A stretch of 11,981 nt of DNA, taken from contig CAYJIH010000046.1 of assembly GCA_964370195.1 (NCBI GenBank), positions 1 through 11,981 of the forward strand, in the 5' to 3' direction. A program made the translations under genes and the position numbers. The notes beneath the pieces are model-generated. The model did no database searches and had not been told where the DNA came from. It saw only the letters and a program-made list of their open reading frames with translations. Shown here in pieces: positions 1 through 6,890 of this stretch; position 1 is the stretch's first letter; each line of letters begins with the position of its first letter. The DNA comes from JAAYCI01 sp964370195 (GTDB taxonomy: Bacteria; Bacillota; Clostridia; Oscillospirales; Ruminococcaceae).

Positions 1-25
1 AATTTAACAATTTAAGTTAAATATC

Positions 26-56
26 ACTCTTCTACATTTTGTAGAAGAGTTTTTTT
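26..56 (+). terminator. Intrinsic terminator, plus strand
   Basis: A perfect 10-bp stem (26-35 pairs with 41-50) with a 5-nt loop ATTTT is followed directly by a run of seven T (50-56). Read on the plus strand this is a textbook Rho-independent terminator, presumably for a plus-strand gene that ends left of the window. On the minus strand no T run follows the stem, so it is probably one-directional. Confidence 0.85.
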
Positions 57-60
57 GTTA

Positions 61-107
61 AAAAAACACCTATGGCAACGTGTAAACACGATGTGCCATA
101 GGTGTTT
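61..107 (-). terminator. Intrinsic terminator of the minus-strand cluster
   Basis: A perfect 14-bp stem (64-77 with 94-107) encloses an inner 5-bp stem (79-83 with 86-90). On the minus strand it is followed by a T run (complement of the A run at 61-66). It lies 20 bp beyond the stop codon of the PqqD-like gene and so should end the transcript of the cluster. It faces the plus-strand terminator at 26-56, making a compact convergent terminator pair. Confidence 0.85.
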
Positions 108-126
108 AAAGGCTATAAGCCAAGCT

Positions 127-405
127 TTAAATTTCTCTTAATGTAATAAACTCGATGTCCACAAGTTTCTTTAAAAAGTCAATCACACCATTATAGCAGG
201 TGCTCTCATCCACTTCGTATAAGTCCATCAAATTGGTTACAATTTGTTTTGTGGTGGCTCCCGACACAATCAAGTCCCAAATATCATTCGCAGAACCCGT
301 TAGCATAAAATATTTGCCACTGTCAAAGTCGATCATTACTTTTTCGCCGGCAAGGTCTGTAACATCCGGTTTTTTTACTACGGTAATTTCATACTGTACA
401 AACAT
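127..405 (-). CDS. PqqD family protein (RiPP recognition element)
   Basis: A 92-residue protein of the PqqD-like fold, the RiPP recognition element (RRE) that binds leader peptides and presents them to modifying enzymes. The family signature is visible at residues 21-46: E-K-V-x-I-D-F-D-S-G-K-Y-F-x-L, then A-x-x-I-W-D-L-I. The C-terminal half is predicted helical, as expected for the winged-helix-like RRE. Start choice: an in-frame ATG lies four codons upstream (417), but a GGAG sits six bases before the ATG at 405 and nothing convincing precedes 417, so 405 is preferred. The gene begins 28 bp (16 bp from 417) after the HPr-kinase-like gene and must share its transcript. PqqD paired with an HPr-kinase-like protein is known from lasso-peptide and SynChlorMet-type cassettes. 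Here no precursor is visible, so the ligand is unknown. Confidence 0.85.
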   Translation of the reverse strand: MFVQYEITVVKKPDVTDLAGEKVMIDFDSGKYFMLTGSANDIWDLIVSGATTKQIVTNLMDLYEVDESTCYNGVIDFLKKLVDIEFITLREI

Positions 406-433
406 AATTTTCTCCATTTCTATTTAATACTGT

Positions 434-1354
434 TTAACAATACTGCTTTAAAATATCGCTCAATGCCTTTGCAGACCCTTCTAATTTTTCGATATTGCGT
501 GGAACAGATACCTCTAGTAAAGTTAGTTTTGACGCTAATATCAAAAACTGTTTTAACATTTCCGGTGGATATACACCATTTTTCTTTTGTAAAAAATCTC
601 TGTACAAGCTTTCTACAATTAAATCGATGCTCTCTTTGGCCGATAAAATGCGTGCTGTTACGTTGGCGTCTTCTGAAGCAGAAACCAACCGCACAATTAC
701 AGAAAAAGGGGCCGGCGTATTGTGCCAGTTTTCGGCATCCCGTATAGCAAATTTATCCCGAATGGGATCTACCACCGGAAGACTTTCCGGGTGATAACCT
801 AACTTAACACAAGCATCACGCACAAGTTTTCGCTGCGGGTAAGATGGTAAAATATAAAAGTCATCATTTTTCTGTATCACGGTAGATACATCATCGGTTA
901 AATAAGGCAACCCCTGGCCCACAAGCGCACTTGTGATGGTAGATTTTCCTGCACCGGCCTGCCCTGTAATCATGGCCGCCTTACCATTTACTACCACAGC
1001 ACCTCCGTGCAGTGGCAACCAACCACGCTGCGTTTGTAAAATCCCCATGGAAGTGCCTAGCAGAAAAAGGCGAATTTGTTCTTCTGTTGCACCTTTTACG
1101 GTATCAATGGCAATATGGTTTCCGTTACTGATTTCGTACAAACCTGCCACAGAAGAAAATTGCATACAAGTTTCACTTAGCGGCATAAAGCCAAATAATT
1201 GAGGGGGCTCTTCCCTGTTTGGCCGCATTTTTGAGACGATCGGCCTATATTCCACAGTAACATCCGGCGGCATTTCTCTTTCTATTTTTTTTGTTTCGGG
1301 CAAATGTATGCACGAATCTACATATAAAGAAAACAATTTATAATAAGTTTGCAT
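434..1354 (-). CDS. HPr kinase-like P-loop protein (RiPP/PqqD-associated kinase family)
   Basis: A 306-residue cytoplasmic protein with the P-loop kinase fold of the HPr kinase/phosphorylase C-terminal domain. The visible core is L-H-G-G-A-V at 115-120, Walker A G-Q-A-G-A-G-K-S-T at 131-139 and L-T-D-D-V at 152-156, the counterpart of the paired acidic residues of HPr kinase. It then has Y-P-Q-R-K-L, typical of this subfamily. The N-terminal ~100 residues are not the usual HPr kinase N-terminal domain and resemble the all-beta start of the PqqD-associated kinase-like proteins. Relatives phosphorylate lasso peptides at the C-terminal serine (the paeninodin kinase); others are uncharacterised. 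Regulation of sugar uptake through HPr is therefore not the likely role. AGGA lies eight bases before the ATG, and a strong promoter of its own lies 45-73 bp upstream. The substrate is unknown. Confidence 0.8.
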   Translation of the reverse strand: MQTYYKLFSLYVDSCIHLPETKKIEREMPPDVTVEYRPIVSKMRPNREEPPQLFGFMPLSETCMQFSSVAGLYEISNGNHIAIDTVKGATEEQIRLFLLGTSMGILQTQRGWLPLHGGAVVVNGKAAMITGQAGAGKSTITSALVGQGLPYLTDDVSTVIQKNDDFYILPSYPQRKLVRDACVKLGYHPESLPVVDPIRDKFAIRDAENWHNTPAPFSVIVRLVSASEDANVTARILSAKESIDLIVESLYRDFLQKKNGVYPPEMLKQFLILASKLTLLEVSVPRNIEKLEGSAKALSDILKQYC

Positions 1355-1398
1355 TTAACACGTCCTAATCGGTTTTATGAAAACATGGATTCTTATTG

Positions 1399-1427
1399 AT
1401 TGTATCAGTTTTAACAGAAGGTTTCAA
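1399..1427 (-). promoter_or_regulatory. Sigma-A promoter of the kinase-PqqD pair
   Basis: On the minus strand TTGAAA (1427-1422), a spacer of exactly 17 bp and TACAAT (1404-1399) form a near-consensus promoter. TG one base before the -10 adds an extended -10 element. Transcription should start near 1392, giving a leader of about 40 nt. This lets the kinase-like and PqqD genes be expressed apart from the glycosyltransferase operon upstream. Confidence 0.75.
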
Positions 1428-1509
1428 GACGTAAGAAAAAAATCACATAAACACATATTTCACAAAAAGCAACTGCCATGCGCAGATACATATTATCTTA
1501 CAAAAAAAC

Positions 1510-2496
1510 TTACGTGCGTGATTTCCAGATTTTATGCATCAGCATATACAGCCGATGCCTACGCAAAAAAATATGAATTTTATTGTTACGAGAAGTTGTT
1601 TTAACGTATTGAGACTTCCACCAATTCGGGAAATTATCGTTTAAAAAATACAGCTGTTTATCTAAAATGGGATGAAAACTACACTGCGTTAATATCCCTT
1701 TTGACGTTACAAACAGCAAATTGCAAACAGCCAACATCACAAGCTCATTATAATAACGCTCAAAGATGTTTTTTTGCTTAAACCAGCTCACCAGTTCTTC
1801 TAAAACAGGAAAAAAATCGTTATAATCCTCAATATTACCAGAATGCATAATAGAACCATCTCGTATCAAATAATAATATAACACATCCGGTATATATACT
1901 ACGGTTTTACAACATGAAAGGATTTTAGGTGTGGTGCACAAATCCTCGTACCGAACACCGGGTTTAAATTGAATGTTATTTTCGTGATAAATACTTCTTT
2001 TAACTACCCTAGACCAAGCAGTGTGCATCAGCAATAAAATTTGCGGCTCTTGTTCAATGGATAACTTTGTGTAAAAACTAGAGGGGTTTAAAACTCTTCC
2101 CTCTCGGGTGTTGCCCTGTTCATCAATGCATCGGTAATCGAACCCAAGCATGTCCGGATAATCATGTTTTTTTAGTTGTGTGGCCAAGGTGGCAAGGGCA
2201 TCATTCTGAATATAGTCATCACTATCAATAAAAAAAATGTACTCCCCTTTTGCCGCGCGTAAACCCGTGTTGCGTGCCTCACTAAGCCCAAGGTTTTTCT
2301 GGTGAATTACCGATACAAAATCGGGATATTGCTTAGCCAATGCATCACACATGGTTCCGCTAGCATCTTTAGAGCCATCGTTTACCAAAATAATTTCCAT
2401 AGAAGGAAATGGGCTTAAAACGATGCTTTCAAAACACCGTTCCAGATAGGCCACCATATTATAAACTGGAATAATAACAGAAATTAGAACCCCCAT
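1510..2496 (-). CDS. Family 2 glycosyltransferase
   Basis: A 328-residue GT-A fold enzyme expected to move a sugar from a nucleotide-sugar to a growing glycan or lipid-linked acceptor at the inner face of the membrane. Visible features are the start S-V-I-I-P-V-Y-N (6-13), the nucleotide-binding V-N-D-G-S (38-42), N-L-G-L-S-E-A-R-N-T-G (68-78), the metal-binding D-S-D-D (91-94) and the E-D pair (184-185) that usually carries the catalytic base. The C-terminal ~100 residues are helical and basic and lack clear membrane segments. Its ribosome site AGGAGAGG lies six bases before the ATG, and it starts 21 bp after the nucleotidyltransferase gene, so the two are cotranscribed. Donor and acceptor cannot be read from sequence. 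The context suggests a surface glycopolymer. Confidence 0.9.
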   Translation of the reverse strand: MGVLISVIIPVYNMVAYLERCFESIVLSPFPSMEIILVNDGSKDASGTMCDALAKQYPDFVSVIHQKNLGLSEARNTGLRAAKGEYIFFIDSDDYIQNDALATLATQLKKHDYPDMLGFDYRCIDEQGNTREGRVLNPSSFYTKLSIEQEPQILLLMHTAWSRVVKRSIYHENNIQFKPGVRYEDLCTTPKILSCCKTVVYIPDVLYYYLIRDGSIMHSGNIEDYNDFFPVLEELVSWFKQKNIFERYYNELVMLAVCNLLFVTSKGILTQCSFHPILDKQLYFLNDNFPNWWKSQYVKTTSRNNKIHIFLRRHRLYMLMHKIWKSRT

Positions 2497-2517
2497 AAAT
2501 AGCCTCTCCTATTAAAC

Positions 2518-3777
2518 TCAATTCATTAAGTCTAAATCGTCTAAAAAGCGCGATCGCTTTTTGATTCCGCGCACACGTGCCCAAAGTGTGCCACGCTCTT
2601 TTGTATTTTTTATGTATGTTGGAATGTAACTGCATATTTTTTTAATCCACCAAAATGGCGATCGACTTTGTTTTTTTGTTGTGTCTTTGGTATCTACCGG
2701 CTCGTTTCTTGCTTCATCTTGCTCTCCTTCACCGTCCATACGCCCAAAAACTTGCCGAAATATTGAAAAAATAGAAAGACTTTCCATTTTCTCGTTGTAA
2801 TACAACTGTATAAACCGGCTAACACCGTTTCGCTCGGCCGTGGCACGCCCATTATGCCCACCAATACAGATATCGCTTAATAATTTTTCGGCCCGTACCT
2901 TGTCCTCATCGTTAAAGCACACCCCTTTTAGCACCTCTTGCTCTAAGCCAAGATACTGCACACAGAGATACAAAAACCCTTTGCAAAATTTTGTGTACTT
3001 GGCAATTTCACACTTTTTCCAAAAGGCGGCCCAATCAATTTCATCTTGATATTCTCGAATAAACAAAGTCATATCTACAAGGTATCGCACACCAATACCA
3101 CTGACAAAAAAGTGCTTAATTAAATGATAAAATAAATAAATGAGTGAATTATCAGTAGATAATCGATAGACAGGCGCAGTGTTTACCTCGGTAGCAACAA
3201 TGCTGTCGAAGTCGTCCATATGTAAAGCAGTAAGCGCCTCGTAACGAGGGCCTTCGGTTTCCTCCCACAACGAGGTATGCACCTCAATGCGAAAAATATC
3301 CTTTACATACGTAATTTCATTCGAATTTTGAAGACCCTCCTCCAATTCGTACGCAAGGGAAAACAACAAATCACCCACAGCTTGCTGCTCAGACTCTTTA
3401 ATAAGTATATCCGCATCCGATGTGATCCGTGCATGTGGCTCTGGATAAAGGTTGCCCATCAAAGGCCCTTTCATCAAAACAACACAAAACTGCTTTTCAG
3501 CCGCCTTTTTTAATACATCGGTCAGCATCATGCTTTTTTTCAGTTCTCGTACGCTACACACCATAGAAAACTGCTTCCACTGTGCTAACATTTCACTCGG
3601 TGGTTGATGCTCTTTGGGAAGTTGCAACACAAGTGGGTAAATTACACTTAAAAGCTTGTGATTTTGAGCTACCTCTGTAAATTTTTCCCAAGAAATATTT
3701 TCACTGGGTGGCTCTACCGGCGCTTTTATCACAAGACATCTCAACAATTTTAGCAAGTATAAAAATTCAAAAGTCAT
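2518..3777 (-). CDS. Nucleotidyltransferase family protein (PF14907-like)
   Basis: A 419-residue protein of the uncharacterised nucleotidyltransferase family. The fingerprint is L-M-K-G (101-104), then Y-P-E-P-H-A-R, then the metal-binding S-D-A-D (D121 and D123), followed by E-V-H-x-x-L-W (165-171). Members occur in lasso-peptide clusters as presumed tailoring enzymes and in polysaccharide clusters; the transferred nucleotide and acceptor are generally unknown. Around residues 340-368 is an acidic then basic, low-complexity linker, followed by an aromatic and basic tail (F-W-W-I-K-K) that could touch the membrane. Start choice: an ATG at 3786 immediately follows AAAAAGGG with no spacing, whereas the ATG at 3777 sits nine bases from it, so 3777 is preferred. 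It lies 21 bp before the glycosyltransferase and follows the LCP gene. Confidence 0.8.
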   Translation of the reverse strand: MTFEFLYLLKLLRCLVIKAPVEPPSENISWEKFTEVAQNHKLLSVIYPLVLQLPKEHQPPSEMLAQWKQFSMVCSVRELKKSMMLTDVLKKAAEKQFCVVLMKGPLMGNLYPEPHARITSDADILIKESEQQAVGDLLFSLAYELEEGLQNSNEITYVKDIFRIEVHTSLWEETEGPRYEALTALHMDDFDSIVATEVNTAPVYRLSTDNSLIYLFYHLIKHFFVSGIGVRYLVDMTLFIREYQDEIDWAAFWKKCEIAKYTKFCKGFLYLCVQYLGLEQEVLKGVCFNDEDKVRAEKLLSDICIGGHNGRATAERNGVSRFIQLYYNEKMESLSIFSIFRQVFGRMDGEGEQDEARNEPVDTKDTTKKQSRSPFWWIKKICSYIPTYIKNTKERGTLWARVRGIKKRSRFLDDLDLMN

Positions 3778-3842
3778 GTTTTTCATCCCTTTTTATGCAG
3801 TGCATCCTGCTTAACGCTTAAAACCAATCTCGGTGAAACGGA

Positions 3843-4856
3843 CTATTCGTTATGCACCGGCTCGTAGTATAAGTTTAAAATATATTCTTCCATCGCATTT
3901 TCTTCAATCGTTCGTTCCCCGTTTTGTACCTCCGTGGGCAAAGTGTGTATCTGCCAATCCTCTGTCGACATCATTAGAAGATATGTAATATAAACCATTT
4001 CTCGCACATGTAAATCGGTAACCATATTGGAAATAACAATGTCGAACATTTGTAACACAAATTTAGGGCTTTCACTGCATCCCACAAGCACAGCATGAAG
4101 CAGCTTCTCCATAAATATTTTTTGACGCTCTAAGCGCTCTGCCGCGCCACCGTCCGGCAAAGAATGATCGCGATAGCGAAGATAAAATTCAAGCGAGTCT
4201 CCACCCACTCGCACAGTATCTGCCATTGGAATTTGAAATGCTTCGGCGAAAAATGGTGTCAAAGGCACCTCAATACCGCCCAGCAAATCTACTAGTTCCC
4301 GCACAACCACCATATCTATACCTGCGAACCGCTGGATAGGAATTTCCAGCAGTTCGTGGCTTAGCGAAGCCGCTGTAAAATATCCACCGTCCGTTGTAAC
4401 GGATGTCGTTTGTGGATTCCCACCCAAAGAATACGCATTACACAGTGGGCCCTCTTCCATAAAAATCGTATCATCGAGTGTGTTTTTATAAAACAATGAG
4501 CTAATGATATCCCGTGGCACTGAAACAAAAGACACCTGCCGGCTGTCGGTATTAATAGTAAGCAAAACGATGGTATCGGCTTGTGGGCCAACAAAAGCGT
4601 TTGTAGTATCTTGTTGCTGCAAGCCCAGCAGTAGAATGCCCACCACATCGCTGTTTTGCACATAGGTTGTACCACTGTGCTCTACAGTATAGCTGGCCTT
4701 GTCAACTGGTGGCTGTATAACACTATATGGGTTTTCGTTGTTAAAAAGGCCCATTGTGCACTTTGTTAAAAATGAAAACAAGCCTAGCAAAAAAAGAACC
4801 ACCATTGCCCAGCTCACTGCCACTACAACGATCCACTTTTTTTCCACCTTAGACAT
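3843..4856 (-). CDS. LytR-CpsA-Psr (LCP) family cell-wall protein
   Basis: A 337-residue membrane-anchored protein: a short basic N-terminus, one transmembrane helix (about 8-30), then an extracytoplasmic LCP domain. LCP enzymes transfer polyprenyl-diphosphate-linked glycopolymers such as teichoic acids and capsules onto peptidoglycan. Visible motifs are G-P-Q-A-D-T (90-95), S-V-P-R-D (112-116) with the phosphate-binding arginine, L-L-G-G-I-E-V (191-197), and L-R-Y-R-D (226-230) followed by E-R-L-E-R-Q (240-245). AGAAAGG lies about 12 bases before the ATG, a rather long spacing. The frame stays open upstream to the gap, so an earlier start inside the gap cannot be excluded. Next to a glycosyltransferase it suggests that the cluster's product is fixed to the wall. 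Confidence 0.88.
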   Translation of the reverse strand: MSKVEKKWIVVVAVSWAMVVLFLLGLFSFLTKCTMGLFNNENPYSVIQPPVDKASYTVEHSGTTYVQNSDVVGILLLGLQQQDTTNAFVGPQADTIVLLTINTDSRQVSFVSVPRDIISSLFYKNTLDDTIFMEEGPLCNAYSLGGNPQTTSVTTDGGYFTAASLSHELLEIPIQRFAGIDMVVVRELVDLLGGIEVPLTPFFAEAFQIPMADTVRVGGDSLEFYLRYRDHSLPDGGAAERLERQKIFMEKLLHAVLVGCSESPKFVLQMFDIVISNMVTDLHVREMVYITYLLMMSTEDWQIHTLPTEVQNGERTIEENAMEEYILNLYYEPVHNE

Positions 4857-4888
4857 ACAATGAGGGTACCTTTCTGCATCGTGAAACT

Positions 4889-4988
4889 NNNNNNNNNNNN
4901 NNNNNNNNNNNNNNNNNNNNNNNNNNNNNNNNNNNNNNNNNNNNNNNNNNNNNNNNNNNNNNNNNNNNNNNNNNNNNNNNNNNNNNNN
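4889..4988. other. Assembly gap (100 N)
   Basis: Exactly 100 N, the conventional placeholder for a gap of unknown length. It removes the 3' end of the FrhB-family gene and everything up to 32 bp before the LCP start. The true missing length could range from a few bases to several genes. The apparent reading frame across it, ending at 4823 inside the LCP gene, is an artefact of the placeholder length. Confidence 0.97.
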
Positions 4989-6121
4989 TGTTTTAATTTA
5001 TTTTGCACCCGATTTGTGAAGGTGTAACCGCCATATTTTCGCAGTGTTTTATGGGGGCCCTTGCAGGCATAATCTTGCCAAAAAGCATCATATTTTTCGG
5101 GTTTTACATGGTTTTCTCTCATGCAAATTTGTGCAGCAGCCACTTGTTGTGGCTCGCATTCCCGCATTTCGAAATCCTCAAGATCTTGCAAAGCCATTTC
5201 GCCTTTTGGCGAGTTTACTACAAGCCCAGAACAACCGCTGGCATCGTATAAATCTGGAAATACCTTATCTATCCCCCAAAAATCTGCAAGGGTAAAATCA
5301 GACGCTCTATCTAAGCTTTTATAGTTGCAATTAAAACAAGACGGCCGTAAGCAGAAATGAGCATAAAAAACCTTTGTAAATACATTGGTGTAATATGGTT
5401 TTTGTGGGGCGTTTTCAAAATAAAGCGCTTGCATATTGCTAGCCCAATCAAAATCTTTGTTTTTTGCCCTAAAATCGAACGCCACCACTTTACTGCCTTT
5501 TTTCTTTTCATACATACGCATCAAATCACGGTACACAAGTGGACTTGGTGTACCGTGACACACCAAATCAACGGTTGTAAGCTGCGATGTGTCGATATTT
5601 AACACCGCTAAATAATTCAGTAAACTGCCCACTTGGCAAGGCGTGCCACTAAACAAAACCGGTTTTTTATTTTGCAGATCAGCCTGTACCGCAGAAAATG
5701 TATCGTTTAACGCGCTTTGCACATATTTCGAGCCTTTTAATTTGGGCAAATCCATTTCATTTTCTATCCGTATATGCTCAACTTCTAAATCTTGAACAAA
5801 ACCAACGCCATAAACAGCATAATTTTGCTTTAGATATTTTTCCGATACGGCTGTAAAAGCCCCACCGGAACGGCTTTGCATGCGTTTTTCATAATCTTTT
5901 ATTCTAGCGGCATAGGCAGTTTGCTTTCCAGTTTTTTTAATTGTTTTTTTATACGCACACAAGCGCTCGCATTTTTTACAGTCAACACATTTTGTATTGT
6001 CGATGATTGGATACAAAAAACCTTGCGAATCAGGCTGCATCGTAATGGCATCCTGCGGACATAGCAGTGCACACACAGTGCACCCGTAACAATGTTCTTT
6101 TTTATCGTAAACTTGCTCCAT
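4989..6121 (-). CDS. Coenzyme F420 hydrogenase/dehydrogenase beta subunit-like (FrhB) Fe-S protein, 3' end missing
   Basis: The first 377 residues of an iron-sulfur flavoprotein-like protein. The N-terminus carries two [4Fe-4S] ferredoxin motifs, cysteines 11, 14, 17, 21 and 45, 48, 51, 55. It is followed by the FrhB N- and C-terminal domains, with S-R-S-G-G-A-F, F-S-G-T-P-C-Q-V, L-V-C-H-G-T-P-S-P and a cysteine-containing block ending D-F-T-L-A-D-F-W-G-I-D. Genuine F420 reduction is not implied. Proteins of this architecture are common, with unknown reaction, in exopolysaccharide and pyruvylated-glycan gene clusters of anaerobes. The family is commonly about 400 residues, so probably only a short tail is lost in the gap. 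GAAAGGA precedes the ATG by about 12 bases. It is the first gene of the cluster, with a leader of about 140-195 nt. Confidence 0.85.
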
Positions 6122-6265
6122 GGCAGATATTTATCCTTTCGGTGGCAGTTGCTTAAAGGTCTGTATTTATTCTATTGTCACGGCTTGTTTCAGCACGACC
6201 ATACACCGTATAGAACCCTTTCAGGTGTTTTACATAACAGCACACTGCACCTCACGCAAAACAAC

Positions 6266-6274
6266 ATTATAACA
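6266..6274 (-). promoter_or_regulatory. Possible second extended -10 promoter
   Basis: On the minus strand TGTTATAAT gives a perfect -10 with an extended TG, facing the FrhB-like gene 145 bp away. No -35 of any quality stands 16-18 bp upstream. It is weaker than the element at 6323-6331. Confidence 0.4.
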
Positions 6275-6322
6275 TGAATTCTAAGCGCATCTTATGCCCA
6301 CAAATAACCGATTCATAATTCT

Positions 6323-6331
6323 ATTATACCA
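6323..6331 (-). promoter_or_regulatory. Extended -10 promoter of the cluster
   Basis: On the minus strand TATGGTATAAT matches the Gram-positive TRTGNTATAAT extended -10 exactly; the -10 hexamer is 6328-6323. The -35 position 17 bp upstream is only TTTTTT, which the extended -10 can compensate for. The predicted start near 6316 gives a leader of about 195 nt before the FrhB-like gene, long enough for regulatory structure. Confidence 0.6.
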
Positions 6332-6377
6332 TACACTTTTCTGATAAAAAACCCTATTTTACACACACACCATAACC

Positions 6378-6398
6378 ATACTCGGCTTACACGAGTAT
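6378..6398. promoter_or_regulatory. 21-bp palindrome, operator-like
   Basis: ATACTCG, seven bases and CGAGTAT form a perfect inverted repeat, overlapping a TATAAT (6396-6401) on the plus strand. It sits about 27 bp upstream of the poor -35 position of the minus-strand promoter at 6323-6331. Two-fold symmetry with this spacing is typical of a dimeric regulator site. No plus-strand gene follows, so any role is most likely in the minus-strand cluster. A chance repeat is possible. Confidence 0.35.
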
Positions 6399-6863
6399 AA
6401 TATAACACCACCTGAATGCAAGCGGTTTAAAGAAAACAACAAAACTCAAACCATTCCAAATGATGAACACACAACTTTTGAAAATGCACACACTGATTTT
6501 CCTAAAATTCAGTACCACAAGGCTTAGTGCAATAACCCAGCCCTTATTTTCTGTTGTTTTGCATGCATCTAGCCAAACCTATCATTTTATTTTATAAAAT
6601 CAATATCCTTCGCAGCAACCAAGCACGAAACCTGAAAAGCGCGTGTCATTTTCTTTGCAAAAAGCCAAATCGGTTTTGTTTCAATAGCGTTTGCCTACCA
6701 ATATGTGCTTTGAACACACCCGTATATTCCATTCTCAGTTGATTTCACAAGTCATTTTTTACGTTGCAACATAACTACTGTTTTGATTTGTGCATCATAT
6801 CTGCAAATTATCATTTAAAATTCCAGCAATGAAACACAGCGCACCCTTCCCCCATGTGCCCAT

Positions 6864-6881
6864 TTTGCGTGGCAACGCAAA
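6864..6881. repeat. Small hairpin after the SDR stop codon
   Basis: A perfect 7-bp stem (TTTGCGT with ACGCAAA) around a 4-nt loop lies 9 bp beyond the SDR stop. No T run follows on either strand, so it is not a standard terminator, but its position suggests a transcript-end or stabilising structure. Confidence 0.35.
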
Positions 6882-6890
6882 GAAAAAGTG

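Larger units (their letters stand above)
6122..6890. other. Gene-free intergenic region with cluster promoters
   Basis: About 770 bp between the start of the FrhB-like gene and the end of the SDR gene, both on the minus strand. I find no reading frame with a plausible ribosome site and protein-like composition on either strand. It contains two extended -10 elements facing the FrhB-like gene, a 7-7-7 palindrome at 6378-6398, a CA-rich run near 6360-6372, an AT-only inverted repeat at 6584-6600 and a small hairpin just after the SDR stop. The stretch 6401-6860 shows no structure I can name. Confidence 0.7.

Noticed and set aside
434..1354. A genuine HPr kinase/phosphorylase (hprK) controlling carbon catabolite repression.
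   Set aside because: The N-terminal domain differs, the P-loop surroundings match the PqqD-associated kinase-like subfamily, and no PTS-related gene is adjacent.
1466..1485. Terminator after the GT2 gene (CTGC stem followed by TTGCTTTTT on the minus strand).
   Set aside because: The stem is only 4 bp with a short interrupted T run, too weak to call.
1355..1509. A 26-codon minus-strand ORF between the GT2 and kinase-like genes, considered as a RiPP precursor (M-Y-L-R-M-A-V-A-F-C...).
   Set aside because: It has no usable ribosome site, runs through the -35 region of the promoter, and lacks a recognisable leader and core organisation. Chance is the simpler explanation.
4823..4888. C-terminal tail of the FrhB-like protein after the N gap.
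   Set aside because: The frame depends on the placeholder length of 100; the tail would overlap the LCP gene and shows no family resemblance.
6122..6260. Known riboswitch or leader peptide in the FrhB leader (an 11-codon ORF near 6200).
   Set aside because: No recognised aptamer core is visible, and the mini-ORF has no convincing ribosome site or codon pattern.
6396..6401. Plus-strand promoter at TATAAT.
   Set aside because: No -35 within 16-18 bp, no extended TG and no gene downstream on the plus strand.
6554..6742. A 62-codon plus-strand ORF in the intergenic region.
   Set aside because: No ribosome site or promoter, and a composition typical of random AT-rich sequence.
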